Positions 1 to 7,043 of a DNA stretch of 11,311 bases are shown in pieces; positions within the stretch are counted from its first letter, which is position 1; the number at the start of each line of letters is the position of its first letter. Location: contig JAFNGM010000064.1 in NCBI GenBank assembly GCA_017885225.1, forward strand, positions 21,744-33,054, in the 5' to 3' direction. The translations under genes were made by a program, and so were the position numbers. This DNA is from Syntrophaceae bacterium (GTDB lineage Bacteria; Desulfobacterota; Syntrophia; Syntrophales; UBA2185). The notes below the pieces were generated by a model. The model was not told the DNA's origin, ran no database searches, and worked only from the letters and a program-made list of their open reading frames with translations.

Positions 1-2541
1 GCCCCCGGCGATATCATGCAGGCCCTGCAGAGAGAGAATCTCGAGCTCCCGGGGGGGCGCATCGAGAGTATTTCCAAAGAGTATGAAGTGAAAATCAAGG
101 GGGAATTTTCCAGGGTACACGATTTCAATGATCTCGTCGTGACCTATTACAACGGCGCGCCGGTGAGGATTCGGGATATCGGAAAAGCCGAGGATGGGAT
201 GCAGGAAAAGCGAACCGTTGTGAGGTTCAACGGCGTATCGGCGGTTGGCCTGGGCATACAGAAACAGTCGGGAACCAATACGGTGGAAGTGGTAAACCGT
301 GTCAAAAAGGAGCTGGAAAATATCAAAAAAACCCTGCCGCCGGGTATGGAGATCGGTATCGCCTTCGACCAATCCACCTTTATCAACAGATCTATTAATG
401 AAGTACAGCACCACCTGATATTCGGCGGTTTCCTTGCCGTCCTTGCCGTGTTTATTTTTTTGCAAAATGTGAGGACGACGCTCATAAGCGCCGTGGCGCT
501 TCCCGTCTCGGTGATCGCGACCTTCGCGCTGCTCCGGGCGTTTGGTTTTACCTTCAACAACATGACCATGCTGGCCCTCTCGCTCTCTATCGGCATCCTC
601 ATCGACGATGCCATAATCGTCATCGAAAATATCCATCGCCATATCGAGGATGGAATGGCCCCCGCGGAAGCAGCCTCCTTTGCTACCTCCGAGATAGGGC
701 TTGCCGTCATGGCCACGACGTTTGCCATCGTCGCCATCTTTCTTCCCGTTGCCTTTATGAAAGGTATAATAGGAAGGTTTTTCCTCCAGTTTGCCCTTAC
801 GGTGGTCTTTGCCGTTCTCGTCTCCCTCATCGTTTCTTTTACGTTAACCCCCATGATGGCATCGATTTTTCTCAAGGTGCACGAGAAGAGCGCAGAGAGC
901 ACTCCGGCAAGCCCGTCGCGATTTGCTCCTGTCTTTAAGATTCGGGACTGGTGGGAGAGAGGGTATAAAAGAACGGAGACGTTATATCGGGGACTTCTCG
1001 ATGTATCACTCCGCCACCGGGGATTGGTAATCTTCTTGGCTTTTGTGTCCGTTGTGGTGAGTATCTTCGTGGTCATGGTGATGGGGAAGGAGTTTGTACC
1101 CCCGGAGGATCAGAGCAGGTTTATTGTGCGCCTCGAGGCCCCTGTCGACTACTCTGTAGATCAGGCCGATGAGATGTTCAGCAAAGCGGAGAATATTGTC
1201 AAAGAAACACCGGAAGTCGTGTCTGCATTATATATTCAGGGGTACGGGCGCACCGTGCAGATAAACAAAGGGATTCTCCTTATCAGCTTGCAGAAGAAAT
1301 CGGAAAGAAAAAAGAGCCAGGAGCAGATCAAAAGGGAACTGAGGCGGAAGTTTTTAGAGATACCGGGTCTCAAAGGTACCGCAGAGGATATTTCACTTGT
1401 CGGCGGCGGTGTGAGAAACGTCCCGATTCAATACAGCATCCGAGGACTCGATCTTTCCTCGCTCCAATCCTATACACGGCAGATCGTAGCCGAATTTTCC
1501 AAGCTTCCCGGAATAGTGGATGTTGATACGTCACTTGAAGCGGGGAAACCGGAGCTGAAAGTTTTCATAGACCGTGATAAGGCAGCCGACCTGGGTGTGA
1601 GTGTGGCCTCAATTGCTGAGGCCGTGAATCTCCTGATCAGTGGCGAAGTGGATGTGACTAAATATAAGGATGAACAAAGGGGGAGGCGCTATGATGTGCG
1701 CGTAAGGCTCAATGCCGCGGACCGCACCAATCCCGATGATCTGGGAAATATTTATGTCCGGGCAAAAGATGGAAGGCTTGTACAGCTTGCCAATCTCGTG
1801 CGGATTCAGGAGGGGGGAGGTCCCAGCGTCATCAACCGCGTGGACCGGCAGCGCGCCATCAACATCTTCGCGAGCCTCGAGGGAAAACCGATGGGACAGG
1901 CCATCAGTGAACTCAATGCCATATCGGCAAAGGTGTTGCCCCTGGATTACATACCCAAATACAAGGGCATGGCGGAAACAATGGGAGAATCATTTCAGTA
2001 CCTCATGTTTGCCTTGATCCTCGGCATTGTGATGGCCTATATGATCCTTGCCGCTCAGTTCGAGAGCTTCCTCCACCCTGTCACGGTGCTTCTCTCCATG
2101 CCCCTGTCTTTTATCGGTGCCTTCGGAGCACTGTTGCTGACGGGAAAAACGCTCAGCATCTTTAGCTTTATCGGGCTTATCCTGCTGATGGGTTTAGTGA
2201 AGAAGAACGCGATCCTTCTTGTGGATTATACCAATACGTTGAGAGAGAGGGGCATGCCGAAGAAAGAGGCCATTCTCCAGGCCGGACCGGTGAGACTGAG
2301 GCCTATCCTGATGACCACTTTTGCAATGGTTTTCGGTATGCTTCCCGTGGCCTTGGCGTTAGGGGAGGGTGCGGAAACGCGCTCACCCATGGGTATTGCC
2401 GTCATCGGCGGACTCCTTACCTCACTCTTTCTGACACTTGTCGTTGTGCCTGTAGCCTACGATCTCTTTGATGATTTGCGAGAAATAATGAAGGGAGAGA
2501 AAAAGATCAGGTTCTTACGGTGGAAAAAAGAAATAAAATGA
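1..2541 (+). CDS. RND-family (HAE1/AcrB-like) efflux transporter, 5'-truncated
   Basis: This is the inner-membrane, proton-driven pump subunit of a tripartite RND exporter, which would work with a periplasmic adaptor and an outer-membrane channel. The frame is open from base 1, so the ATG at 16 is internal: it lies in a segment (LELPGGRI) that sits near residue 210 in AcrB. About 205 N-terminal residues are missing. Counting codons from base 1, the TM4 proton-relay pair is D202-D203 (ILIDDAIIVIEN) and the TM10 lysine is K735 (VKKNAILLVDY). With an offset of 205 these fall exactly on AcrB D407/D408 and K940, so the pump core looks intact and of normal length. The aspartate pair and the 'LELPGGRI' segment point to the HAE1 (drug/hydrophobe) branch rather than metal-exporting CzcA types; the substrate cannot be told. 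Adaptor genes would be expected upstream of the window. The C-terminal tail is short and basic (KKIRFLRWKKEIK). Confidence 0.96.
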   Translation, partial: APGDIMQALQRENLELPGGRIESISKEYEVKIKGEFSRVHDFNDLVVTYYNGAPVRIRDIGKAEDGMQEKRTVVRFNGVSAVGLGIQKQSGTNTVEVVNRVKKELENIKKTLPPGMEIGIAFDQSTFINRSINEVQHHLIFGGFLAVLAVFIFLQNVRTTLISAVALPVSVIATFALLRAFGFTFNNMTMLALSLSIGILIDDAIIVIENIHRHIEDGMAPAEAASFATSEIGLAVMATTFAIVAIFLPVAFMKGIIGRFFLQFALTVVFAVLVSLIVSFTLTPMMASIFLKVHEKSAESTPASPSRFAPVFKIRDWWERGYKRTETLYRGLLDVSLRHRGLVIFLAFVSVVVSIFVVMVMGKEFVPPEDQSRFIVRLEAPVDYSVDQADEMFSKAENIVKETPEVVSALYIQGYGRTVQINKGILLISLQKKSERKKSQEQIKRELRRKFLEIPGLKGTAEDISLVGGGVRNVPIQYSIRGLDLSSLQSYTRQIVAEFSKLPGIVDVDTSLEAGKPELKVFIDRDKAADLGVSVASIAEAVNLLISGEVDVTKYKDEQRGRRYDVRVRLNAADRTNPDDLGNIYVRAKDGRLVQLANLVRIQEGGGPSVINRVDRQRAINIFASLEGKPMGQAISELNAISAKVLPLDYIPKYKGMAETMGESFQYLMFALILGIVMAYMILAAQFESFLHPVTVLLSMPLSFIGAFGALLLTGKTLSIFSFIGLILLMGLVKKNAILLVDYTNTLRERGMPKKEAILQAGPVRLRPILMTTFAMVFGMLPVALALGEGAETRSPMGIAVIGGLLTSLFLTLVVVPVAYDLFDDLREIMKGEKKIRFLRWKKEIK

Positions 2542-2627
2542 TAACTGATCTGATAAGAAAGTTGAAGAAGGAACCTCCAAGGGCAGGCGCGAAGGCGTTC
2601 GTTCTTCCCGTTGAGGAGTGCATCTAA
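2538..2627 (+). CDS. possible 29-residue ORF overlapping the pump stop codon (ATGA)
   Basis: An ATG at 2538 overlaps the TGA of the RND gene by four bases, the classic arrangement for translational coupling. The frame runs 29 codons to a TAA at 2625-2627. The peptide starts MITDLIRKLKKEPPRAG and ends VLPVEECI. There is no convincing Shine-Dalgarno sequence, so initiation would depend on ribosomes terminating on the pump gene. I recognise no family. It may be chance, or the remains of a longer downstream gene. The overlap is the only positive evidence. Confidence 0.2.
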   Translation: MITDLIRKLKKEPPRAGAKAFVLPVEECI

Positions 2628-2715
2628 AGGAGCATATAAAATTTCCGATTGTTATATCATCACTGAAAAAATTCTTATCATTTTCATAATATTTAGTAGA
2701 ATTTGGCTAAAATAG

Positions 2716-2743
2716 TTGATATTATAAATTGATACGTTATAGT
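2716..2743 (+). promoter_or_regulatory. candidate sigma70-type promoter for the kinase operon
   Basis: TTGATA (2716-2721) and TATAGT (2738-2743) each differ by one base from the -35 and -10 consensus and are 16 bases apart, in an AT-rich stretch. Transcription would start near 2750, leaving a leader of about 75 bases before the kinase ATG at 2826. An imperfect hairpin (2743-2748 with 2754-2759, one G-U pair) straddles the expected start site. The gap 2628-2715 is AT-rich and holds nothing else I can name; no strong terminator for the upstream pump gene is visible there. Confidence 0.45.
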
Positions 2744-2825
2744 GTGCCGCAGAGGCGCATAGTTCCCTAAAAGAAGTGCCCTGGCATATCAGACACTGGC
2801 AGGCGAAGAATCACAAGATAACACG

Positions 2826-5300
2826 ATGAAAAAACATATCAAATCAGGCATTACGGATATCGCAATCGGGATTGTACTCACCCTCATCACGCTCGCTGCG
2901 GTCTATTTCGAATGGATTCCCACGCAATTTCTCGAATGTAAGATGTATGACGTAGGTTCGAACATCAAGGAGAAGAATGTTCAGTCTCCCGTGGTGATTG
3001 TAGGCATTGACGATGAGAGTATTGCAAATATGGGGAGATGGCCTTGGCCACGGGGATACGTCGCCCAGATGATAGAGCTTATGCACAGGTATGAAGCGAA
3101 GGTAATAGGGGTAAATTTCATTTATTCAGAAAATGATTTCAATCAGGGCTTGCTTGCGGTGCGTGAGCTTGTCAGGAATATTGAGAATGACCCGGGTCTT
3201 TTGAAAAACAAGCTGGTTGGAGAAATTCACGCTTCCCTTAAGGAGTCGGAAAAAAAACTGGATAATGATGCGATTCTCTCCTCATCCATCGGAGAAAGCA
3301 AAAAGGTGGTATTGCCGCTTGTCTTTATACTGGGCAGTTCCATGGCAGCCGAAGGTTCCGATGTGCCCGAGTACCTGAAACAGAATTCTTTGCAGGTCTC
3401 ACATCGTGAGAGCGGAGTGAAAGCGAGAGGAATTATCCCGCCCATACCTGATTTCGCGACAAAGGCTCTCGCGCTTGGGCATATCAATGTTATTGCCGAT
3501 ACGGATGGAACAGTGAGAAGTGAACCTCTGATGATATATTATGAAGGGCGGGCCTATCCATCCTTTGGGCTGCAACTGATCTTAAAATATTTGAACTACG
3601 ATATTAAGGACGTAAGTATCGCGAAGGGAGTGGAGTTTGGGAACACTCATGTTCCCACTTATGATAAGAATAAAATGCTGATCAGCTTCAGCAAGGCTTT
3701 TCCGTATTTCTCCTTCTATGATGTGATCAGCAACAAGGTGCCTCCCGATGCATTCAAGAATAAAATTGTCATAATTGCCCAGAGTGCCATCGGCCTCGGT
3801 GCAATGCAAGTTACGCCGATAGGACCTAATGTGCCGTCATGGGGTATTATAGCAAATGTCGTTGATAATATTCTCTCCAATAATTATATCGTACGACCCG
3901 AATGGTCCTTTCCTCTGGAAATTGGGGTTATCATCCTTTTTGGCGCTTTTCTGGCACTTGCCATACCAAGACTGAAAGCCAAAATCAGCGCCGTCGTATC
4001 GTTGATTATTCTCTTAATCTGGCTTGGTGCAGGAGTGTATCTCCTGATCAATTACGGATACTGGATTAAGATTGTTCATCCCCTCCTGCTTCTCCTTATC
4101 GGATATATTATAATAGTATCGAAGGGCTACTTTTTTACGGAAAAAGCGAAAGAGCGCATCGAGGCGGATAGTGTTGAAACGAATAAAATGCTGGGACTTT
4201 CGTTCCAGGGGCAGGGTATGTTGGACATGGCCTTCGAAAAATTCAGGAAATGTCCGGTCGAGGATGAAAAGGTGAAGGAGTTGCTTTATAACCTTGGTCT
4301 CGATTTTGAAAGAAAAAGGATGTTTAACAAAGCGGTGGCCGTGTATGAGCATATCGCGCACGCGGGAAGATATAAAGATATTGAGGATCGGACGAAAAAA
4401 CTAAGAGCAGCGGGAGAAACTTTCATATTCGGGTTGGGCGGTGCGAAAAAGGACGCCACTCTGCTTGTTGATAGTGCGCAAACAAAGCCAACGCTGGGTC
4501 GCTATGAAATTGCGAAGGAACTCGGGCGGGGCGCCATGGGAACGGTATATTTGGGCAAGGACCCCAAGATCAACCGGGAAGTGGCCATAAAGACCTTGAG
4601 ATATGAAGAGATCGATGAAGATCAGCGTGCAGAGGTGAAAAAGCGATTTTTCAGAGAGGCTGAGGCCGCGGGGAAACTTTCTCACACCAACATCGTCACT
4701 ATTTATGATGTGGGAGAAGATTACGACCTTGCCTATATGGCGATGGAGCTGCTTGACGGAACTGACCTGACACAATACTGCCAAAAGGAAAGTTTATTAC
4801 CTCATCGCGATGTCATGAAGATCATCTCATCGGTAGCTCAAGCCCTCGATTATGCCCATGGCAATGGAGTTGTTCACAGGGACATTAAGCCCGCAAATAT
4901 TATGGTGCTGAAAAGCGGCGACGTAAAAGTCACGGATTTCGGAATTGCCAGGGTAATGGCGACATCAAAGACGCAGACAGGTGTAATATTAGGTACCCCG
5001 AGCTATATGTCGCCGGAACAGATAGCAGGGCAAAAAGTGGATGGCCGTTCCGATCTTTTTTCCCTTGGTGTTGTCTTCTATGAACTGCTTACGGGTGAAA
5101 GGCCGTTTCAGGGAGACAGCATTGCCACCCTCATGTTTCATATCACCACATCGCCGCCTGCTCCGTTAAAAGAAATAATGCCGGATATCCCGGAGCGATT
5201 GGTTTCTATGCTGGAAAAGTTGCTTGCCAAGGACAGGGAGATAAGATACCAGCAAGGTCGTGAGCTTGTTCGGGATCTCGCTGAGTGCATGAATCCTTAG
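2826..5300 (+). CDS. CHASE2-sensor transmembrane Ser/Thr protein kinase (PknB-type)
   Basis: This is a receptor-like eukaryotic-type kinase of 824 residues. Order: TM1 (about 9-28); an extracytoplasmic CHASE2 sensor (about 31-360, with the typical VVIVGIDDESI and GRWPWPRG segments); three TM helices (about 364-381, 387-408, 414-432); two TPR-like helical pairs (about 453-475 and 483-512); a linker; and the kinase (559 to about 820). Catalytic elements are complete: glycine loop G567-R-G-A-M-G-T-V, K589 in VAIK, alpha-C E611, H684-R-D686 with K688 and N691, D704-F-G and S729-P-E. The activation loop carries T713, T716, T718 and T724, so it should be active and able to autophosphorylate. The CHASE2 ligand is unknown. 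The start fits because it directly precedes TM1, but no Shine-Dalgarno is apparent in the preceding bases, which suggests weak initiation. It is the first gene of an operon with a PP2C phosphatase and an FHA protein. Confidence 0.95.
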   Translation: MKKHIKSGITDIAIGIVLTLITLAAVYFEWIPTQFLECKMYDVGSNIKEKNVQSPVVIVGIDDESIANMGRWPWPRGYVAQMIELMHRYEAKVIGVNFIYSENDFNQGLLAVRELVRNIENDPGLLKNKLVGEIHASLKESEKKLDNDAILSSSIGESKKVVLPLVFILGSSMAAEGSDVPEYLKQNSLQVSHRESGVKARGIIPPIPDFATKALALGHINVIADTDGTVRSEPLMIYYEGRAYPSFGLQLILKYLNYDIKDVSIAKGVEFGNTHVPTYDKNKMLISFSKAFPYFSFYDVISNKVPPDAFKNKIVIIAQSAIGLGAMQVTPIGPNVPSWGIIANVVDNILSNNYIVRPEWSFPLEIGVIILFGAFLALAIPRLKAKISAVVSLIILLIWLGAGVYLLINYGYWIKIVHPLLLLLIGYIIIVSKGYFFTEKAKERIEADSVETNKMLGLSFQGQGMLDMAFEKFRKCPVEDEKVKELLYNLGLDFERKRMFNKAVAVYEHIAHAGRYKDIEDRTKKLRAAGETFIFGLGGAKKDATLLVDSAQTKPTLGRYEIAKELGRGAMGTVYLGKDPKINREVAIKTLRYEEIDEDQRAEVKKRFFREAEAAGKLSHTNIVTIYDVGEDYDLAYMAMELLDGTDLTQYCQKESLLPHRDVMKIISSVAQALDYAHGNGVVHRDIKPANIMVLKSGDVKVTDFGIARVMATSKTQTGVILGTPSYMSPEQIAGQKVDGRSDLFSLGVVFYELLTGERPFQGDSIATLMFHITTSPPAPLKEIMPDIPERLVSMLEKLLAKDREIRYQQGRELVRDLAECMNP

Positions 5301-5303
5301 GAG
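5299..5303 (+). promoter_or_regulatory. Shine-Dalgarno AGGAG that sets the TTG start of the phosphatase
   Basis: AGGAG overlaps the kinase TAG stop (5298-5300) and lies six bases before the TTG at 5310. This supports the non-ATG start, which also places the first conserved PP2C motif at the usual distance from the N-terminus. Overlap with the upstream stop suggests translational coupling to the kinase. Confidence 0.8.
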
Positions 5304-5309
5304 ACGCCA

Positions 5310-6116
5310 TTGAATATTCTTGTGAATGGGAAAACGGATAAAGGACGTGTGAGAGCCAACAACGAGGATAATTTGTACCTTGATGAGAAGGGAGGACTCC
5401 TTGTCGTGGCGGATGGCATGGGGGGACATGCGTCTGGAGAAATCGCGAGCAAAATTGCCGTCGATGTAATCAGGGACTACTTTAACGCGGTGAAAGAGGA
5501 CAGGGCGGCACTGGTGGGAAAATACCGGGAAGAATATTCTGAAACGACAAATCATATCAGCTCTGCCGTAAACCTTGCCAACGTGGCCATATATGAAGCG
5601 GCAAAGAGCAATTCCGCGTGGCAAGGAATGGGAACCACGGTCGCGGCGGCGTTGCTGAATGGGAATAGACTCAGCGTCGCCCATGTGGGAGACAGCAGGG
5701 TGTATCTCGTCAGGGCCGCTCACATTGAACAGTTGACTGATGATCATTCAGTGGTCTATGAGCAGGTAAAGCGTGAGCTGATAACAAAAGAAGAAGCACA
5801 AACGTCGGAGATGAAACATCTGTTAACAAGAGCCCTCGGTTCATCATCAGAGGTGGAGGTGGATGTCGATGAGTTGACTCTGGCGGGTGGCGATATTCTG
5901 TTACTATGTACAGACGGTCTCAATTCCATGGTTTCCGATGATGATATTCTCTCTGCCGTCGTGTCAACACACGACCCTGCGACGGCATGCGAAACGCTTG
6001 TCAATATGGCCAACAATAACGGTGGTAAAGATAACGTAACGGTTATTACAGGATATATGAGAAAAAAATGCTGGTATTCGTTTTTATTAAACATCAAGGA
6101 ATGGTTCAGGAGGTAA
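5310..6116 (+). CDS. PP2C-family (Stp/PstP-like) Ser/Thr protein phosphatase
   Basis: A Mg/Mn-dependent protein phosphatase of 268 residues that would reverse phosphorylation by the kinase encoded nine bases upstream. The metal-binding PP2C motifs are in order: R15-x-x-N18-E19-D20, VADGMGGH (33-40) with D35 and G36, a GTT segment, V126-G-D128-S-R130, CTDG with D202-G203, and G-G-K-D241-N242. All key acidic residues are present, so it should be active. The start is a TTG supported by AGGAG six bases upstream; no ATG fits the family N-terminus. The length matches stand-alone bacterial PP2C enzymes except for a short aromatic and basic tail (WYSFLLNIKEWFRR) after the last motif. That tail could be an amphipathic membrane-association helix, which would bring the enzyme near its membrane kinase; this is inference. 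No transmembrane anchor like that of mycobacterial PstP is seen. Confidence 0.95.
   Translation: MNILVNGKTDKGRVRANNEDNLYLDEKGGLLVVADGMGGHASGEIASKIAVDVIRDYFNAVKEDRAALVGKYREEYSETTNHISSAVNLANVAIYEAAKSNSAWQGMGTTVAAALLNGNRLSVAHVGDSRVYLVRAAHIEQLTDDHSVVYEQVKRELITKEEAQTSEMKHLLTRALGSSSEVEVDVDELTLAGGDILLLCTDGLNSMVSDDDILSAVVSTHDPATACETLVNMANNNGGKDNVTVITGYMRKKCWYSFLLNIKEWFRR
6108..6113 (+). promoter_or_regulatory. strong Shine-Dalgarno AGGAGG for the FHA gene
   Basis: AGGAGG lies six bases before the ATG at 6120 and forms the last two arginine codons of the phosphatase gene just before its TAA. It is the best ribosome-binding site in the operon and implies that the FHA protein is made at a higher rate than the kinase. 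Confidence 0.85.
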
Positions 6117-6119
6117 AAT

Positions 6120-6821
6120 ATGGCAAAGGTTTTACTGAAATTTAAAGAAGCCGTGGTAAAAGAGATACCGCTTGATGAGGATTTTATCACTATCGGGAGA
6201 AAGCCGGAAAATGGCATAGTTATTGACAATCAAGCGGTGTCCGGACGCCATGCTCAGTTCAAGAAAGAAGGTGATTCTGTATTCATCGAGGATGCGAACA
6301 GCCTTAACGGTACGTATGTGAATGGCCAGAAAATTCAGAAATGTGAATTGTATAACGGCGATGTCATCCTGATCGGCGTTCATACTCTTGAAATCATATC
6401 TGATAAAATCAGGGATACAGACTCAAAAAGCTTTGCCGTACGGGGCCGTTCCATGGATGAAACGATGGTGATTGCTCCGCAAGACCAGAAGAAGATACTG
6501 GCCGCAGTTGATAAAGGGAAAGTCGATGTCATAGGAGGTTTCCTTGTCATTGAAGGCTCGACTGACAGGAGGGACTACCTCCTGAAAGAGAGAGTCACCA
6601 CTATCGGGAAAGAGGACGCCGCCGGGATTCGTTTGAAAGGTTTTTTTGCCCCTAAGGTGGCTGCCCTCGTGAACAGAAGGAAAGAGGGATATTTTATTAC
6701 GCCTGCGGGAGGAAAGTCGCTTAAGGTAAACGGTCAGGAAGTTGATACAAAGCATGATCTGAAAGACGGTGATATCATAGAGACCAGCGGCCTTAAGATG
6801 CAGTTCTATATAAAAGAGTAA
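6120..6821 (+). CDS. FHA-domain phosphothreonine-binding protein with a degenerate second FHA
   Basis: A soluble reader protein of 233 residues. The N-terminal FHA domain (about 1-95) has the full phosphothreonine-binding set: G26-R27, S41-G-R43-H44 and N63-G-T65 with N68. A linker (about 96-135) contains D113-E-T115-M-V-I. The C-terminal part (about 139-231) looks like a second FHA-type beta sandwich (TTIGKED, about 160-166; KVNGQEV, about 202-208). It has K164 in place of the arginine, and the Ser-x-x-His and Asn-Gly-Thr signatures are missing, so it probably does not bind phosphopeptides. The gene follows the phosphatase by three bases and shares its operon with the kinase, so phosphorylated kinase is a likely partner. 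By analogy with GarA/OdhI, where a linker threonine outside the FHA is phosphorylated and then bound intramolecularly, T115 is a candidate switch site. That analogy is inference: GarA/OdhI carry an N-terminal ETT motif, not this one. Confidence 0.93.
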   Translation: MAKVLLKFKEAVVKEIPLDEDFITIGRKPENGIVIDNQAVSGRHAQFKKEGDSVFIEDANSLNGTYVNGQKIQKCELYNGDVILIGVHTLEIISDKIRDTDSKSFAVRGRSMDETMVIAPQDQKKILAAVDKGKVDVIGGFLVIEGSTDRRDYLLKERVTTIGKEDAAGIRLKGFFAPKVAALVNRRKEGYFITPAGGKSLKVNGQEVDTKHDLKDGDIIETSGLKMQFYIKE

Positions 6822-6828
6822 ATTACCA

Positions 6829-6933
6829 ATGGCAAAAGAGACCGTTACGAGAAGGCAAAAAGATATAGCTCGAGTGCTGCGTGAAAAGAATCGGCTACGC
6901 AAGGGTCTCACGAAAAAGACAAAAAAGAAATAG
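6829..6933 (+). CDS. 34-residue highly basic polypeptide, last gene of the kinase operon
   Basis: An ATG seven bases after the FHA stop opens a 34-codon frame ending in TAG at 6931-6933, just ahead of the operon terminator. The peptide has 15 Lys/Arg against three Asp/Glu. It begins MAKETVTRRQKDIARVLREK, likely one amphipathic helix, and ends in a lysine-rich tail with two further threonines (T28, T31). Only a poor Shine-Dalgarno (AAAGAG about 10 bases upstream) is present, so coupling to the FHA gene would matter. Its position inside the operon and its clear composition favour a real gene. I recognise no family. A nucleic-acid- or acidic-membrane-binding peptide, or a small phosphorylation substrate (T5, T7, T28, T31), would fit, but no function can be assigned. 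Confidence 0.55.
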   Translation: MAKETVTRRQKDIARVLREKNRLRKGLTKKTKKK

Positions 6934-6976
6934 CGCATCCAGGAATTCTGGCAGGTAGATTATTTATACATTTATT

Positions 6977-7024
6977 AAAGGTGCTCTGTCTTCTGCTTTA
7001 CGGAAAGGAACGAGCACCTTTTTT
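6977..7024 (+). terminator. Rho-independent terminator of the kinase operon
   Basis: A perfect ten-base-pair stem (AAAGGTGCTC at 6977-6986 with GAGCACCTTT at 7012-7021) is followed by a run of six T (7019-7024). The 25-base loop can itself fold: TTC and CTTT (6991-6993, 6996-6999) pair with AAAG and GAA (7004-7010) around an ACGG tetraloop. It lies 43 bases after the 34-residue ORF and only 17 bases before the next gene, so it separates the two units. Confidence 0.88.
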
Positions 7025-7037
7025 AGTCATTCGCACG

Positions 7038-7043
7038 TATAGT
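7038..7043 (+). promoter_or_regulatory. possible -10 element (TATAGT) at the start of the DUF4301 gene
   Basis: TATAGT at 7038-7043 is identical to the -10 proposed for the kinase operon and lies just past the terminator. If used, transcription would begin near 7050, beside the ATG at 7048, giving a leaderless message or initiation at a later codon. No good -35 is present (the bases 16-18 upstream belong to the terminator), so this is weak. Confidence 0.15.

Noticed and set aside
147..1076. 309-codon antisense ORF inside the RND gene
   Set aside because: Low-complexity Thr/Ser/Lys/Arg/Met composition without domains, fully opposite a well-conserved transporter; a shadow of the sense codons.
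1712..2017. 101-codon plus-strand ORF in another frame of the RND gene
   Set aside because: Overlaps the conserved pump sequence; no recognisable motif and composition typical of an off-frame reading.
2701..2721. Possible sigma54 promoter (GGC ... TTGA) upstream of the kinase
   Set aside because: The required GC at the -12 position is absent at the correct distance from the GG; the sigma70-type pair at 2716-2743 fits better.
2743..2825. Riboswitch, for example a cyclic-di-GMP type, in the kinase leader
   Set aside because: Only one short imperfect hairpin is visible and none of the conserved aptamer sequence was recognised; the leader is also too short for most aptamers plus an expression platform.
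5166..5747. 193-codon antisense ORF across the kinase-phosphatase junction
   Set aside because: Lies opposite conserved kinase and PP2C motifs and lacks any recognisable domain or ribosome-binding site.
6423..6938. 171-codon antisense ORF over the FHA gene and the 34-residue ORF
   Set aside because: Its Phe/Arg-rich start is the reverse complement of the lysine-rich tail of the sense ORF; no independent coding signal.
6939..6951. CCAG/CTGG inverted repeat around GAATT as a terminator or operator
   Set aside because: Four-base stem without a T-run; the strong terminator follows 26 bases later.
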